Below, one piece after another: positions 36,951 to 50,533 of a stretch of DNA of 64,000 nt. The notes under the pieces are model-generated. The model did no database searches. It had not been told where the DNA came from and saw nothing but the letters and a program-made list of their open reading frames with translations. Source of the DNA: Methylocella tundrae (GTDB lineage Bacteria; Pseudomonadota; Alphaproteobacteria; Rhizobiales; Beijerinckiaceae). Made by a program: the position numbers and the translations under genes. Every line of letters begins with the position of its first letter. Position 1 is the stretch's first letter. The stretch is from assembly GCF_901905185.1 (NCBI RefSeq), contig NZ_CABFMQ020000074.1:1-64000 (forward strand), in the 5' to 3' direction.

Positions 36951-37073
36951 CGCCGCCGCCACCGATAGCCGTAGGGCGGACCTCAAAAATGCGCCTCCGG
37001 TCGCCCCGGGGGCGCGAAAATGGCGAGGCCGCGGCTTTTTGCCGGTCTGCGCCGCCGCCGTCCACGCAAGTGA

Positions 37074-39713
<2,640 letters not shown>

Positions 39714-39801
39714 AGCTTGATCCTCCAGAGGTGCGGCCTTTTTCGGACAAGATCGCGCGCCTATATAACGGCGTGAACCAACGCCTTTTGGAGCGTCAAT
39801 C

Positions 39802-40206
39802 ATGCACACGACGACTTTCCCCGTGACGCATAGCGAAGCTGAGTGGCGCAAGATCTTGACGCCCGAGCAGTTTCATATCATGCGCGAGCATGGCACGGAG
39901 GCGCCGGGAAGCTGCGCCCTCAATCATGAGAAACGCGCCGGGACGTTCGTCTGCGCCGGATGCGAGCAAAAACTCTTCGCCTCCAATGGCAAATTCGAGA
40001 GCGGCACCGGCTGGCCGAGTTTTAACGATCCGATCGAGGGGGCGGTCGAGACCTCAGAGGATCGCAACTACGGCATGCGCCGCGTGGAAGTGCATTGCAG
40101 CCGCTGCGGCAGCCACCTCGGACATGTATTCCCCGATGGTCCGCCGCCGACCGGCCTTCGCTATTGCATCAACGGCGTCGCGATGAATTTTTTGGCGGAC
40201 GACTGA
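39802..40206 (+). CDS. msrB: Peptide-methionine (R)-S-oxide reductase
   Basis: The 134-residue enzyme has two zinc CxxC pairs (Cys51, Cys54 and Cys99, Cys102) and the catalytic Cys122 in RYCINGVAM, near the end as in other MsrB proteins. It reduces R-methionine sulfoxide in proteins, repairing oxidative damage. The start follows GGAGCG at about 39790. Separated from gyrB by 88 bp on the same strand. Confidence 0.95.
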   Translation: MHTTTFPVTHSEAEWRKILTPEQFHIMREHGTEAPGSCALNHEKRAGTFVCAGCEQKLFASNGKFESGTGWPSFNDPIEGAVETSEDRNYGMRRVEVHCSRCGSHLGHVFPDGPPPTGLRYCINGVAMNFLADD

Positions 40207-40289
40207 ACCCGAACAGGGCGGCGTCAGGAGCGACGCAATACGGATCAGCGAGTCTACATTCAAAATATACGGCGTCGGCGCTCAAGGCT

Positions 40290-41282
40290 TTAAGGAACGC
40301 GGTAGGTATAAGAAATTGGAGAAAGATTTTCTTCTTCCGGCCGCCAATTTTCCACGACAAATGTGTCGCCTCCAAAAGCTTCATCGCCTTTCAAAGCGAC
40401 CGAATAAACTATAAACAAGTGCATATTAGCAAACGTTTTTGCATGTAAAACCTCATTTCGTGTCAGTATTATTGAGGCGCCGTTTAAGCATGTCCCCTTA
40501 ACTTCTACTCGAAGGGGTGCCTCGTCGTTTCTACTGCATTCGAGATCATATGGATTGGAATCAGAAGTATCGTCTACCGTATACCCGCTTTCTTTATAGT
40601 AAGATTTCGCAATTGCCATCGCATGTCGTTCGATCGCGCGCCTTTGCGCTGGCGTTGTTCGAAATCCCTGTCTCCCGAGAGCCGTTTCTTCCGCCGCGTC
40701 TTCCAAAGTCGCGCCGCTCGCGACGGCGTTTGCTCCCGCGTAATTGTTTACGTAATCAATTGCCCGCGCCATCCAGCCCTGACCCATGGCGGGATCAGGA
40801 GCGCCTCCGGGCTGTAGTGTATAGCGAACGTTCGCCGTTCCCATCCCCCCATTCTGTTCCGCGCCTGGGACACGGTGAGTGCGCTGAGCTGAAGGCAATA
40901 GAACGCTGTTTTCAATTTTAGTCTGACAATTGTAAGAAATGTCTGAGAAAGGGCGAGGTATCGACTCACGAAAAAGCTTCGCGTCGCTATACCATCCGAC
41001 AATCCACTGGCCTCCTGTATGAGGCTGTGTTGCAACGAATATTATCAGCGCATGGTCAACATATTCGTTGTTTGGATTGTTGCAGTCGACACGGTCCAAA
41101 TTGACTTGGCCATCAGGGCCTGGCCCTCGGAAATATCCCAATAAGCGCCCCGACATTGGAAAGAAATTATACGCTTCAGATCCTATTTGATCGACGTTGT
41201 ATTCGCCGCCGCCAACCGGTCGTTCATTTTTGATGCCGCTATAATATTCCATCCACCCGATGCGCGCAAACACGACAGACAT
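40290..41282 (-). CDS. DUF3883 (NO VEIN C-terminal-like) protein with nuclease-like motif
   Basis: The 330-residue protein has two parts. Residues 1-130 form an aromatic, Gly-rich domain (FARIGWMEYYSG, SEAYNF, GRLLGYFRG, IVGWYSDAKLFR) of no assigned function. Residues 215-330 fit DUF3883: a helix with Glu218, then Asp246 in PYDLEC, and Glu260-x-Lys262 in VEVKG, spaced as in PD-(D/E)XK nucleases, followed by TRNEVLHAKTF. The gene is visibly less GC-rich than its neighbours and is alone, suggesting lateral gain. A DNA- or RNA-cutting defence role, with the N-terminal domain as a reader of target or modified bases, is inference. A small gap of 83 bp separates it from msrB. Confidence 0.75.
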   Translation of the reverse strand: MSVVFARIGWMEYYSGIKNERPVGGGEYNVDQIGSEAYNFFPMSGRLLGYFRGPGPDGQVNLDRVDCNNPNNEYVDHALIIFVATQPHTGGQWIVGWYSDAKLFRESIPRPFSDISYNCQTKIENSVLLPSAQRTHRVPGAEQNGGMGTANVRYTLQPGGAPDPAMGQGWMARAIDYVNNYAGANAVASGATLEDAAEETALGRQGFRTTPAQRRAIERHAMAIAKSYYKESGYTVDDTSDSNPYDLECSRNDEAPLRVEVKGTCLNGASIILTRNEVLHAKTFANMHLFIVYSVALKGDEAFGGDTFVVENWRPEEENLSPISYTYRVP

Positions 41283-41390
41283 GATTTTAAGGCTCCAGCT
41301 CGTGACGCCGAAAATAAATCTTCAGTCAAATTGAGGGCGAAACTCTTCCGAGCATCAGTGAAAACCACTGACGAGGGTCAGTCAAGGCGC

Positions 41391-41606
41391 TCAAGGAATA
41401 TACACCGCCTCGATGACCTTGAGCTGCTCGCCCATGGGATCGGCCTCCATGCGCACGACCTCGGCCATCAGCTTGTCGCGAAATTTATAGGCGCGGCGCC
41501 AGCCGTCCTCGCTCGTCGGCGGCCAGGGCGTGAAGGTTTTCTTGTCGACCATCAAGGCTTCGCAGCGAAGCCGCGGTCCGGTGATGTTGCGGGCTATGAT
41601 GTACAT
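41391..41606 (-). CDS. Small conserved-looking protein, 71 residues
   Basis: The product is a 71-residue acidic/basic soluble protein (MYIIARNITGPRLRC start; WPPTSEDGWRRAYKFRDKL; ends LKVIEAVYIP), with no signal peptide or membrane segment. ATG at 41606 is chosen because an AAGGA ribosome site precedes it; an earlier in-frame ATG at 41639 has none. I do not know the family. It follows the DUF3883 gene on the same strand but the base composition is like the chromosome. Confidence 0.6.
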   Translation of the reverse strand: MYIIARNITGPRLRCEALMVDKKTFTPWPPTSEDGWRRAYKFRDKLMAEVVRMEADPMGEQLKVIEAVYIP

Positions 41607-41811
41607 TTTGGGAGTCCTTGGCGCGAGTCCTTGCGGCATGGCCTGAAGGCGGCGGGCTCATGCGTCGAAAAATGGCCTCGATCTCGAAAAAATCTTAATC
41701 TCGCCGCGTCTCCCGGTAAATGCGATTTTGCGCCGCTCCGCACGTATCGATTTAGCGCCGGGTCTGGTTCCGTTCGGAACGAAACGCCCTCACTGATAAG
41801 TTCGAGGATGG

Positions 41812-41853
41812 CGCCGCCCGAAAACAGGTTTCCACTTTCGGGCGTCATGCGCT
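41812..41853. repeat. Dispersed intergenic repeat, family A
   Basis: CCCGAAAACAGGTTTCCACTT followed by TCGGGCGTCATGCG gives an imperfect hairpin; the same architecture occurs at 10786-10822 and, partly, at 63832-63866. It lies in the 280-bp gap before the esterase gene. Confidence 0.65.
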
Positions 41854-41889
41854 AAGTGGCGGTATAGCCAAACCCCTCCCAATCAGCGG

Positions 41890-42597
41890 ATGATCCTTAT
41901 GGCGGCTTTGATCGACGGCCCGCGCCTGGCGGCGAAATCGCGTAAGACGAAACAGCTCGTCGTGTTCCTGCATGGCTATGGCGCCGACGGCACGGACCTG
42001 ATCGCCATCGCCAAGCAGTGGCAGCCCTTTATGCCTGATACGGCCTTCGTTTCGCCCAATGCGCCGGACCCTTGCGTGCAGGCTCCGGGCGGGCGGCAAT
42101 GGTTTCCTTTGACGATGCGCGATCCCGAGGAGCGCTGGGTCGGCGTCAACAAGGCGGCGCCCGTGCTCAACGGCTTTCTCGATGCGGAACTGGAGCGTCA
42201 TGGCCTCGATGATTCGAAGCTGGCTCTCGTCGGCTTCAGCCAGGGGACCATGCTCGCGCTCCATGTCGGGCTTCGTCGCGCCAAAGCGCCCGCGGGCGTC
42301 GTCGGCTATTCCGGCGCGCTCGTCGGGCCGGAGCATCTTGCGGAAGCAAGCGCCCGCAAGGGTGGAGGCAGGTCACCCGCGATTCTTCTGGTGCATGGCA
42401 GCGAGGATGATGTGATTTCGCCAGAAGCGCTGTTTCTTGGCGCCGAGGCGCTGGCGCAAGCCGAAATTCCGTGCCAATGGCATTTCTCGGCCGGGCTCGG
42501 ACATGGCATTGACGCCGCCGGGCTGACGCACGGCGGCCTGTTCCTGGCGAACCGCTTCAATCTGAAGCTGCCTGACGGAGTCAAGGCTCGAACGTAG
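41890..42597 (+). CDS. Phospholipase/carboxylesterase family alpha/beta hydrolase
   Basis: A 235-residue serine hydrolase with HGYGADGTDL near residue 28 (oxyanion region), nucleophile elbow GFSQG near residue 116, catalytic Asp in HGSEDDVIS and His in GLGHGID near residue 209. It resembles the small bacterial esterases (EstB/YpfH) that cut short-chain esters or acyl-thioesters. Start at ATG 41890; another ATG three codons later is possible. The last 17 bp overlap the convergent methyltransferase gene. Confidence 0.9.
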   Translation: MILMAALIDGPRLAAKSRKTKQLVVFLHGYGADGTDLIAIAKQWQPFMPDTAFVSPNAPDPCVQAPGGRQWFPLTMRDPEERWVGVNKAAPVLNGFLDAELERHGLDDSKLALVGFSQGTMLALHVGLRRAKAPAGVVGYSGALVGPEHLAEASARKGGGRSPAILLVHGSEDDVISPEALFLGAEALAQAEIPCQWHFSAGLGHGIDAAGLTHGGLFLANRFNLKLPDGVKART

Positions 42598-43333
42598 AAA
42601 CCGGCGCGATGCCAACGGGCTCCGGCGCGGGCGCGAACTGCGGCCGGGAGTCCTGCACGCGGCGCAGGCTCGGGATCGGACGATAAAGCTGCTTGGTCGC
42701 TTCGACGATCAAAACGCCGGCGCCGGGAAGGCCGAAAAACCCGCCGATGCGCTCGAACATAATCCCGGAGCGCAGCAGCGTGCGATGTTTGAACGGCGGC
42801 ACATAAAGCGCTTCTGACCAATGCGTCGGCGAAAACAGCGTTTCGCGCATCAGATCGCGCAATTGGCTGCGCGAGAATGGCTGGCCATGCCCGAAGGGCG
42901 TACTGTCAAGACGCGCCCAGAGGCCTGAGCGGCTTGGCGCAATGACGAGAATGCGCCCGCCGGGGGTCAGGATGCGCCAGAGCTCGGCGAGCAGATCGCG
43001 CGGATGTTCGGTGATCTCGAGCCCATGGATCAGGATCGCCCGGTCGATCGAGGAATCCGGCAAGGGCATCGTCGTCGTCTCGACCAGCGCGGAGGCCGAA
43101 TAGCCGGAAGACGGCCAGTTGATCACTCCTTGCTGCGCCGGCATGAAAGCCAGCACGCGCACCGCCTCCTCGCGGAAAACGCCGAGATAGGGCGTCGCAT
43201 AGCCAACGCCGAGAATCGAATAGCCGGTGCAATTGGAAAAGCGATGACGCACGATGCGTCCGATCAGCCGCCGCGCAACCTCACCGGCCGGCGAATCGTA
43301 GAAAGAGCGAAGATCGACGACGTCGAGCGACAT
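42581..43333 (-). CDS. Class I SAM-dependent methyltransferase
   Basis: The 250-residue protein has a Methyltransf_11-type core: SILGVGYATPYL as motif I (SAM loop), IHGLEITEHPRDLLAELWRIL and TPGGRILVIAPS as later strands. Substrate is unknown. It is divergent from gloB with a shared 240-bp control region, an order often seen in Hyphomicrobiales. Confidence 0.85.
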   Translation of the reverse strand: MSLDVVDLRSFYDSPAGEVARRLIGRIVRHRFSNCTGYSILGVGYATPYLGVFREEAVRVLAFMPAQQGVINWPSSGYSASALVETTTMPLPDSSIDRAILIHGLEITEHPRDLLAELWRILTPGGRILVIAPSRSGLWARLDSTPFGHGQPFSRSQLRDLMRETLFSPTHWSEALYVPPFKHRTLLRSGIMFERIGGFFGLPGAGVLIVEATKQLYRPIPSLRRVQDSRPQFAPAPEPVGIAPVSTFEP

Positions 43334-43573
43334 CTGGGGCTGGCTTCATTTGGAGCTTTGGCGCGGCTTAAGATAAAGCCGATATGCGTATTAAGATTTT
43401 GCGTCGAAACAGAAAAATGGAAAGCGCGATCGGCCCGATTTCGCGCGATTTGGATGTGCCGAACCTGTCCTGCGATCATCGGCCGTTAAGGTTCGAAAAG
43501 AAAGCCCGGCGGCGCGGGGTTTCACGCCGGGCGTCGGCGTGGCAAAATCAGGCGTCGAACAGGAAAGAAAACG
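43334..43573. promoter_or_regulatory. Shared divergent control region of the methyltransferase and gloB
   Basis: 240 bp with no gene. It must hold the promoters of both genes; no specific box was recognised. Confidence 0.45.
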
Positions 43574-44344
43574 ATGGCGCCTCATATTTATCAGTTCATG
43601 TGCCTCAAGGACAATTTCGGAGTGCTCGTCCATGACCCCGAAACGCGGTCGACCGTTGCGATCGACGCGCCTGAGGCGGCGCCAATTCTCGCGGCGCTCG
43701 CTGCCCGCGAGTGGACGTTGACCGACATTCTGTTGACGCATCATCACGCCGACCATGTGCAGGGCGTCGGCGCCCTCAAAGCCGCCTTTCCGCGCGCGCG
43801 GGTCGCCGGCCCGCGCAAGGAGGCCGCGAAGATTGGCGGCCTCGATCAGGAAGTCGGCGAAGGCGACACGGTCAGGATCGGAGCCTTGGAGGGGCGTGTG
43901 ATCGAGGTTCCGGGCCATACCAGCGGTCACGTCGCTTATTGGTTCGAGGAAGCCGACATCGTTTTTGTCGGCGACACTCTCTTCGCGATGGGCTGCGGGC
44001 GGGCATTCGAGGAGCCGCCGCAGGTGCTGTTTCATTCGCTGATGAAACTTGCCGCCCTGCCGGGAGAGACCGAGGTTTATTGCGGTCATGAATATACGCT
44101 GGCCAATGCGAAATTTGCGCTGGGCGTTGATTCCGCCAATGAGATTCTGCGAGAGCGCGCCGCGGAGGTCGCCGCTTTGCGCGCGGCGGGCAAATATACT
44201 CTGCCGACAACGATCGCGATCGAACTCGCCACCAACCCGTTTTTGCGGGCGGAAGAGCCCGAGGTTCAGGCGGCTGTCGGCATGCCCGGCGCCGACCCGG
44301 CCGCGGTCTTCGCGGAATTGCGCGACCGCAAGAACCGCGCCTGA
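43574..44344 (+). CDS. gloB: Hydroxyacylglutathione hydrolase (glyoxalase II)
   Basis: A 256-residue metallo-beta-lactamase-fold enzyme with the metal motif THHHADH (residues 55-61), the third His in GHTSGH near 114, Asp in GDTLF near 137 and CGHEYT near 174, and the C-terminal glutathione-binding HAGH domain. It converts S-lactoylglutathione to lactate and glutathione, finishing methylglyoxal detoxification. Followed after 5 bp by the DUF985 cupin on the same strand, so probably co-transcribed. Confidence 0.95.
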   Translation: MAPHIYQFMCLKDNFGVLVHDPETRSTVAIDAPEAAPILAALAAREWTLTDILLTHHHADHVQGVGALKAAFPRARVAGPRKEAAKIGGLDQEVGEGDTVRIGALEGRVIEVPGHTSGHVAYWFEEADIVFVGDTLFAMGCGRAFEEPPQVLFHSLMKLAALPGETEVYCGHEYTLANAKFALGVDSANEILRERAAEVAALRAAGKYTLPTTIAIELATNPFLRAEEPEVQAAVGMPGADPAAVFAELRDRKNRA

Positions 44345-44349
44345 ACGCG

Positions 44350-44808
44350 ATGGCGGAAGATTCAATCGCCAGCGCGAGTGCGGAAGATGTTATTCGCCTG
44401 CTGGATTTGAGCCCGCATCCAGAAGGCGGCTTCTACCGCGAGACTTTTCGCGATCCTGCGACGAATGAGGCAGGCCGCGCCGCCTCCACGGCGATCTATT
44501 TTCTACTCGCGGCGGGGCAGATCTCGCATTGGCACCGGGTCGATGCGGCCGAGAGCTGGCATTTTTACGCTGGCGCGCCGCTCACGATCAGCGTTTCGCA
44601 AACGGGCGAGGATTTGAGCCGGCATCTGCTCGGCCCCGATCTCTTCAAAGGGGAGAGCCCGCAATTCATCGTTCCGGCGCATTGGTGGCAGAGCGCGACA
44701 AGTCTTGGGGCCTGGACGCTCGTTGGCTGCGGCGTCGCTCCGGGGTTTGAATTCGCGCATTTCGAAATCGCGCCGCCGGGGTGGGGGCCGCGTTCAGTAG
44801 CCCGATAA
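44350..44808 (+). CDS. DUF985 (Cupin_5) family protein
   Basis: The 152-residue protein has the Cupin_5 pattern: LDLSPHPEGGFYRETFRD at the N-terminus, SHWHRVDAAESWHFYAG with paired His that bind metal, IVPAHWWQSA and CGVAPGFEFAHFEIA at the end. Family members act on small sugars or nucleotides. ATG follows gloB after 5 bp; it probably forms a two-gene operon with it. Confidence 0.9.
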   Translation: MAEDSIASASAEDVIRLLDLSPHPEGGFYRETFRDPATNEAGRAASTAIYFLLAAGQISHWHRVDAAESWHFYAGAPLTISVSQTGEDLSRHLLGPDLFKGESPQFIVPAHWWQSATSLGAWTLVGCGVAPGFEFAHFEIAPPGWGPRSVAR

Positions 44809-44809
44809 A

Positions 44810-44936
44810 GCGCTTTCCGATCGAATGGAGTCATTCGATCGATCAGACATCGCGCCAGATTCAAAAGCTTGAGCATATTCTTGCCGATCAGATCGACCGA
44901 TCTGATCGGAATATGCTCTAGAGCAGCTTCCCTGAA
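44810..44936. repeat. Dispersed 110-bp palindromic repeat, family C, inverted copy
   Basis: Contains TTCCGATCGAATGGAGTCAT-type and AATATGCTCAAGCTTTTGAA-type blocks. Reverse-complemented, it matches 60721-60832 along almost its whole length, with a CCGATCAGATCG/CGATCTGATCGG 12-bp stem and a GATCGAATG/CATTCGATC 9-bp stem. It separates the cupin gene from phaR. Confidence 0.85.
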
Positions 44937-44956
44937 ATCACGCGCCGGGCAAAACC

Positions 44957-45553
44957 TCACTCTTTCGGCGTCATGCTCTCGATTCGTTTTTGCATTTCCT
45001 CGAGCTGACGCCTCATCTCGTCGATGTCGTTTTTCGTCGTGGCCTCCGGCTCCGCCTTGGGCGGGGTCGTCTCGGCGGGCGCAAGCGGCGCGACGAAGGG
45101 GCTGAACATGGCGAGCGCCTGATTGAACAACGCCATGTTCTTGCGGGCGGTTTCCTCGAGAGAGCCAAAGCTTGGCCCGATGCCCTGCGCGCCGAAGCCG
45201 CCGGCGACCTTGTCGCGGAACTTGCCTTGTTCGCTCGTCAATTTGTCGATCGAGAATTCGAGATAGCTTGGCACGAGCATCTGCATGCTGTCGCCATAGA
45301 AGCGGATAAGCTGGCGCAAAAAAGCGATCGGCAGAAGGCTCTGGCCGCCTTTGCCTTCCTGTTCAAAAATAATCTGCGTCAAAACCGATCGCGTGATGTC
45401 CTCACTGCTTTTGGCGTCGAAGACGACGAAATCTTCGCCCTTTTTGACCATGCCGGCGAGGTCTTCGAGGGTCACATAGGCGCTGGTTCCGGTATTATAG
45501 AGGCGCCGGTTTGCGTATTTCTTGATCGTGATCGGCTGCTTGTCATTCGCCAT
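44957..45553 (-). CDS. phaR: Polyhydroxyalkanoate synthesis repressor PhaR
   Basis: A 198-residue regulator with the PhaR N-terminal DNA-binding block [28 protein letters not shown], the PHB accumulation regulatory domain [36 protein letters not shown], and a charged C-terminal tail with an [14 protein letters not shown] coiled coil. It represses phasin genes and binds storage granules. A shorter start than the open frame ([12 protein letters not shown] at 45553) fits the family. Divergent from phaA. Confidence 0.95.
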   Translation of the reverse strand: MANDKQPITIKKYANRRLYNTGTSAYVTLEDLAGMVKKGEDFVVFDAKSSEDITRSVLTQIIFEQEGKGGQSLLPIAFLRQLIRFYGDSMQMLVPSYLEFSIDKLTSEQGKFRDKVAGGFGAQGIGPSFGSLEETARKNMALFNQALAMFSPFVAPLAPAETTPPKAEPEATTKNDIDEMRRQLEEMQKRIESMTPKE

Positions 45554-45952
45554 GGTCAGTCGCCCGCCTTCGGAAGTCGCTTTGGGAACCGTCTGCATCG
45601 CCGCGCCTCGATGATCATTCGATCTCGGTATGAATTTTATTCCACAAGCATCGATCCCAAATCAAAGCGTCCTGGTCAAGTCTCAATCCCCGCAACGGAA
45701 TGTCTGACGCCGCTTCGCTGGCGTCTCCAACTTTGCCGCGGGCCGTCTCAACCTCTCCCCGCCAGCCAGAGAGGGTGTAGGATATTCCTATTATTTCAAA
45801 GCGAGAACTATTTTTCGAAGGCGATTTTTTCCTCCCTTTTTTTGCGAGCCCACTATAATCCGGTCCCGACGGCGCTCAGTTGTCGTGTTATCTTACCCGG
45901 CAAGAGCCAGGGAGCATGCGCTCCTCAACGGCCGGACCACGGAGGATGCCCA
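45554..45952. promoter_or_regulatory. phaR-phaA divergent control region
   Basis: About 400 bp, with an AT-rich segment near 45780-45860. TATAAT at 45854-45859 could serve as -10 for phaA, though the -35 is poor. A PhaR operator is expected but I could not fix one. Confidence 0.5.
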
Positions 45953-47125
<1,173 letters not shown>

Positions 47126-47419
47126 TCGCACAACCGTCGGGATTACGCCGGCGGCTGCGGGGCAGGGCTAAAATCGGGGCGTTTTTCACTGCGCGCGAGT
47201 TGCGGAAAACGCCGCCAGAACGGGTCGATTGAAACTTGGTCGGATCAGTTTAAGGCGCTGCCCCGCCGGAGTGCGTTGCGCGTGGTGGAGTGCGCTACAT
47301 CAATGGGCCCGAACTGCTTTCGCGATAGGAATCAGTTCGCACATCGAAAACATCGAAAGCGCGTCTCGCCGGGTAAGGCGCGCTTCAACAAGCCTCAAGG
47401 CTGAACTGGGGAGATGAAA
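47126..47419. other. phaA-phaB intergenic region
   Basis: Nearly 300 bp without a gene. No strong terminator after phaA was recognised; an internal promoter is likely but not placed. Confidence 0.45.
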
Positions 47420-48145
47420 ATGGCGCGAGTGGCGGTAGTGAGCGGCGGCACGCGGGGAATCGGGGCCGCCGTCAGCAAGGCTTTGAAGGCGGCCGGCTAT
47501 CAGGTCGCGGCAACCTACGCCGGAAACGATGCCGTCGCCGCCAAATTCAAGGCGGAGACAGGCATTCCTGTCTATAAATGGGACGTGTCCAACTACAAGG
47601 AATGCGCGGAGGGGCTGAAGAAAGTCGAAGCGGACGTCGGCCCCGTCGAGATCCTCGTCAACAATGCCGGAATCACGCGCGACACCCCGTTCCACAAAAT
47701 GACGCCCGAGCAATGGTACGAGGTGATCAACACCAATCTGAACTCGCTCTTCAACATGACGCGTCCCGTCATCGAGGGCATGCGCGAACGCGGATTTGGC
47801 CGTATCGTCAATATTTCCTCGATCAATGGCCAAAAAGGTCAGTTCGGTCAGACGAACTACTCCGCCGCGAAATCGGGCGATCTTGGCTTTACCAAGGCCC
47901 TCGCTCAGGAAAGCGCCGGCAAGGGGATCACGGTCAACGCCATCTGTCCTGGCTATATCGCGACGGATATGGTCAAGGCGGTGCCGAAAGAGGTTCTGGA
48001 AAAGTCGATCCTGTCGCAGATCCCGGTGCGCCGGCTCGGCGAACCGGAAGAAGTCGCAAGATGCGTCGTCTTTCTTGTCGCCGATGACGCCGGTTTCATC
48101 ACCGGTTCGACGCTGACCGCCAATGGCGGCCAGTATATGATCTGA
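47420..48145 (+). CDS. phaB: Acetoacetyl-CoA reductase (NADPH)
   Basis: A 241-residue short-chain dehydrogenase with the cofactor loop GGTRGIGAAV (near 10-19), NAG motif NNAGITRD and the catalytic Ser-Tyr-Lys set in NISSINGQKGQFGQTNYSAAK. It reduces acetoacetyl-CoA to R-3-hydroxybutyryl-CoA for PHB synthase. Start 47420 is preferred: GGGGAG lies 6 bp before it; the ATG at 47414 is too close. The PHB synthase phaC is not in the window. Confidence 0.94.
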   Translation: MARVAVVSGGTRGIGAAVSKALKAAGYQVAATYAGNDAVAAKFKAETGIPVYKWDVSNYKECAEGLKKVEADVGPVEILVNNAGITRDTPFHKMTPEQWYEVINTNLNSLFNMTRPVIEGMRERGFGRIVNISSINGQKGQFGQTNYSAAKSGDLGFTKALAQESAGKGITVNAICPGYIATDMVKAVPKEVLEKSILSQIPVRRLGEPEEVARCVVFLVADDAGFITGSTLTANGGQYMI

Positions 48146-48192
48146 ACGGCCGACTCTCGAGTCTGCCGCGCGCCCGGCGAAAGCCCGGAGGG

Positions 48193-48225
48193 GCTTGAGG
48201 GAGATGATTGGTCCCTCAAGCTTTT
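48193..48225 (+). terminator. Rho-independent terminator of phaB
   Basis: GCTTGAGGGA (48193-48202) pairs with TCCCTCAAGC (48212-48221), 9-nt loop, followed by TTTT. It lies 48 bp after the phaB stop and before the end of thiC on the other strand. Confidence 0.88.
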
Positions 48226-48254
48226 GCGATGTAGAGGCGCGTTAGCGGCGGCGC

Positions 48255-50099
<1,845 letters not shown>

Positions 50100-50178
50100 T
50101 CATTGTTTGACATTAGGGCAGGAGGCGGGTGCGGCGGGCATGGAGCGAATCGTGTCGATGCTTCAGCCGACTTGCCGG

Positions 50179-50255
50179 TCCCTGCGCTGGCATTATCCAG
50201 ATTCAGGTTCTATGGGTGTGATCTCAGCCGCCGTCTCCAGCAGCACCCCAGGGCG
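50179..50255 (-). promoter_or_regulatory. TPP riboswitch (THI element) of thiC
   Basis: On the minus strand the conserved sequence runs CTGAGATCA, then ACCCATAGAACCTGAATCTG, GATAATGCCAGCGCAGGGA. The CCCTG/CAGGG pair closes P1. The 90-nt gap to the thiC start leaves room for an expression platform, probably acting on ribosome access; no clear terminator is seen. Confidence 0.95.
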
Positions 50256-50533
50256 AATGCTCAGCGTAGCGCGCCACGCCGGATTGAGCAAGCGGGCGCG
50301 AACTTTATGCGCGCCGCCGCATGGCGAACAGATCGGCCACGCCGCCCGTCTCCAGTGTTGCCGCTAAAGCACTGACTGTCTGAAAACAAAATCTCGGAGA
50401 CTGAAGAGATGCGCAATGAATTGCGCCGATTCACGAAATATCACATCTTTCAATGATCAATAAAAATTGACCAAAGCTTGAAACGCGGCGGCGAACGGAT
50501 CATTCAAGTCAATTCCTGAGCAGGGGCGCGGCT

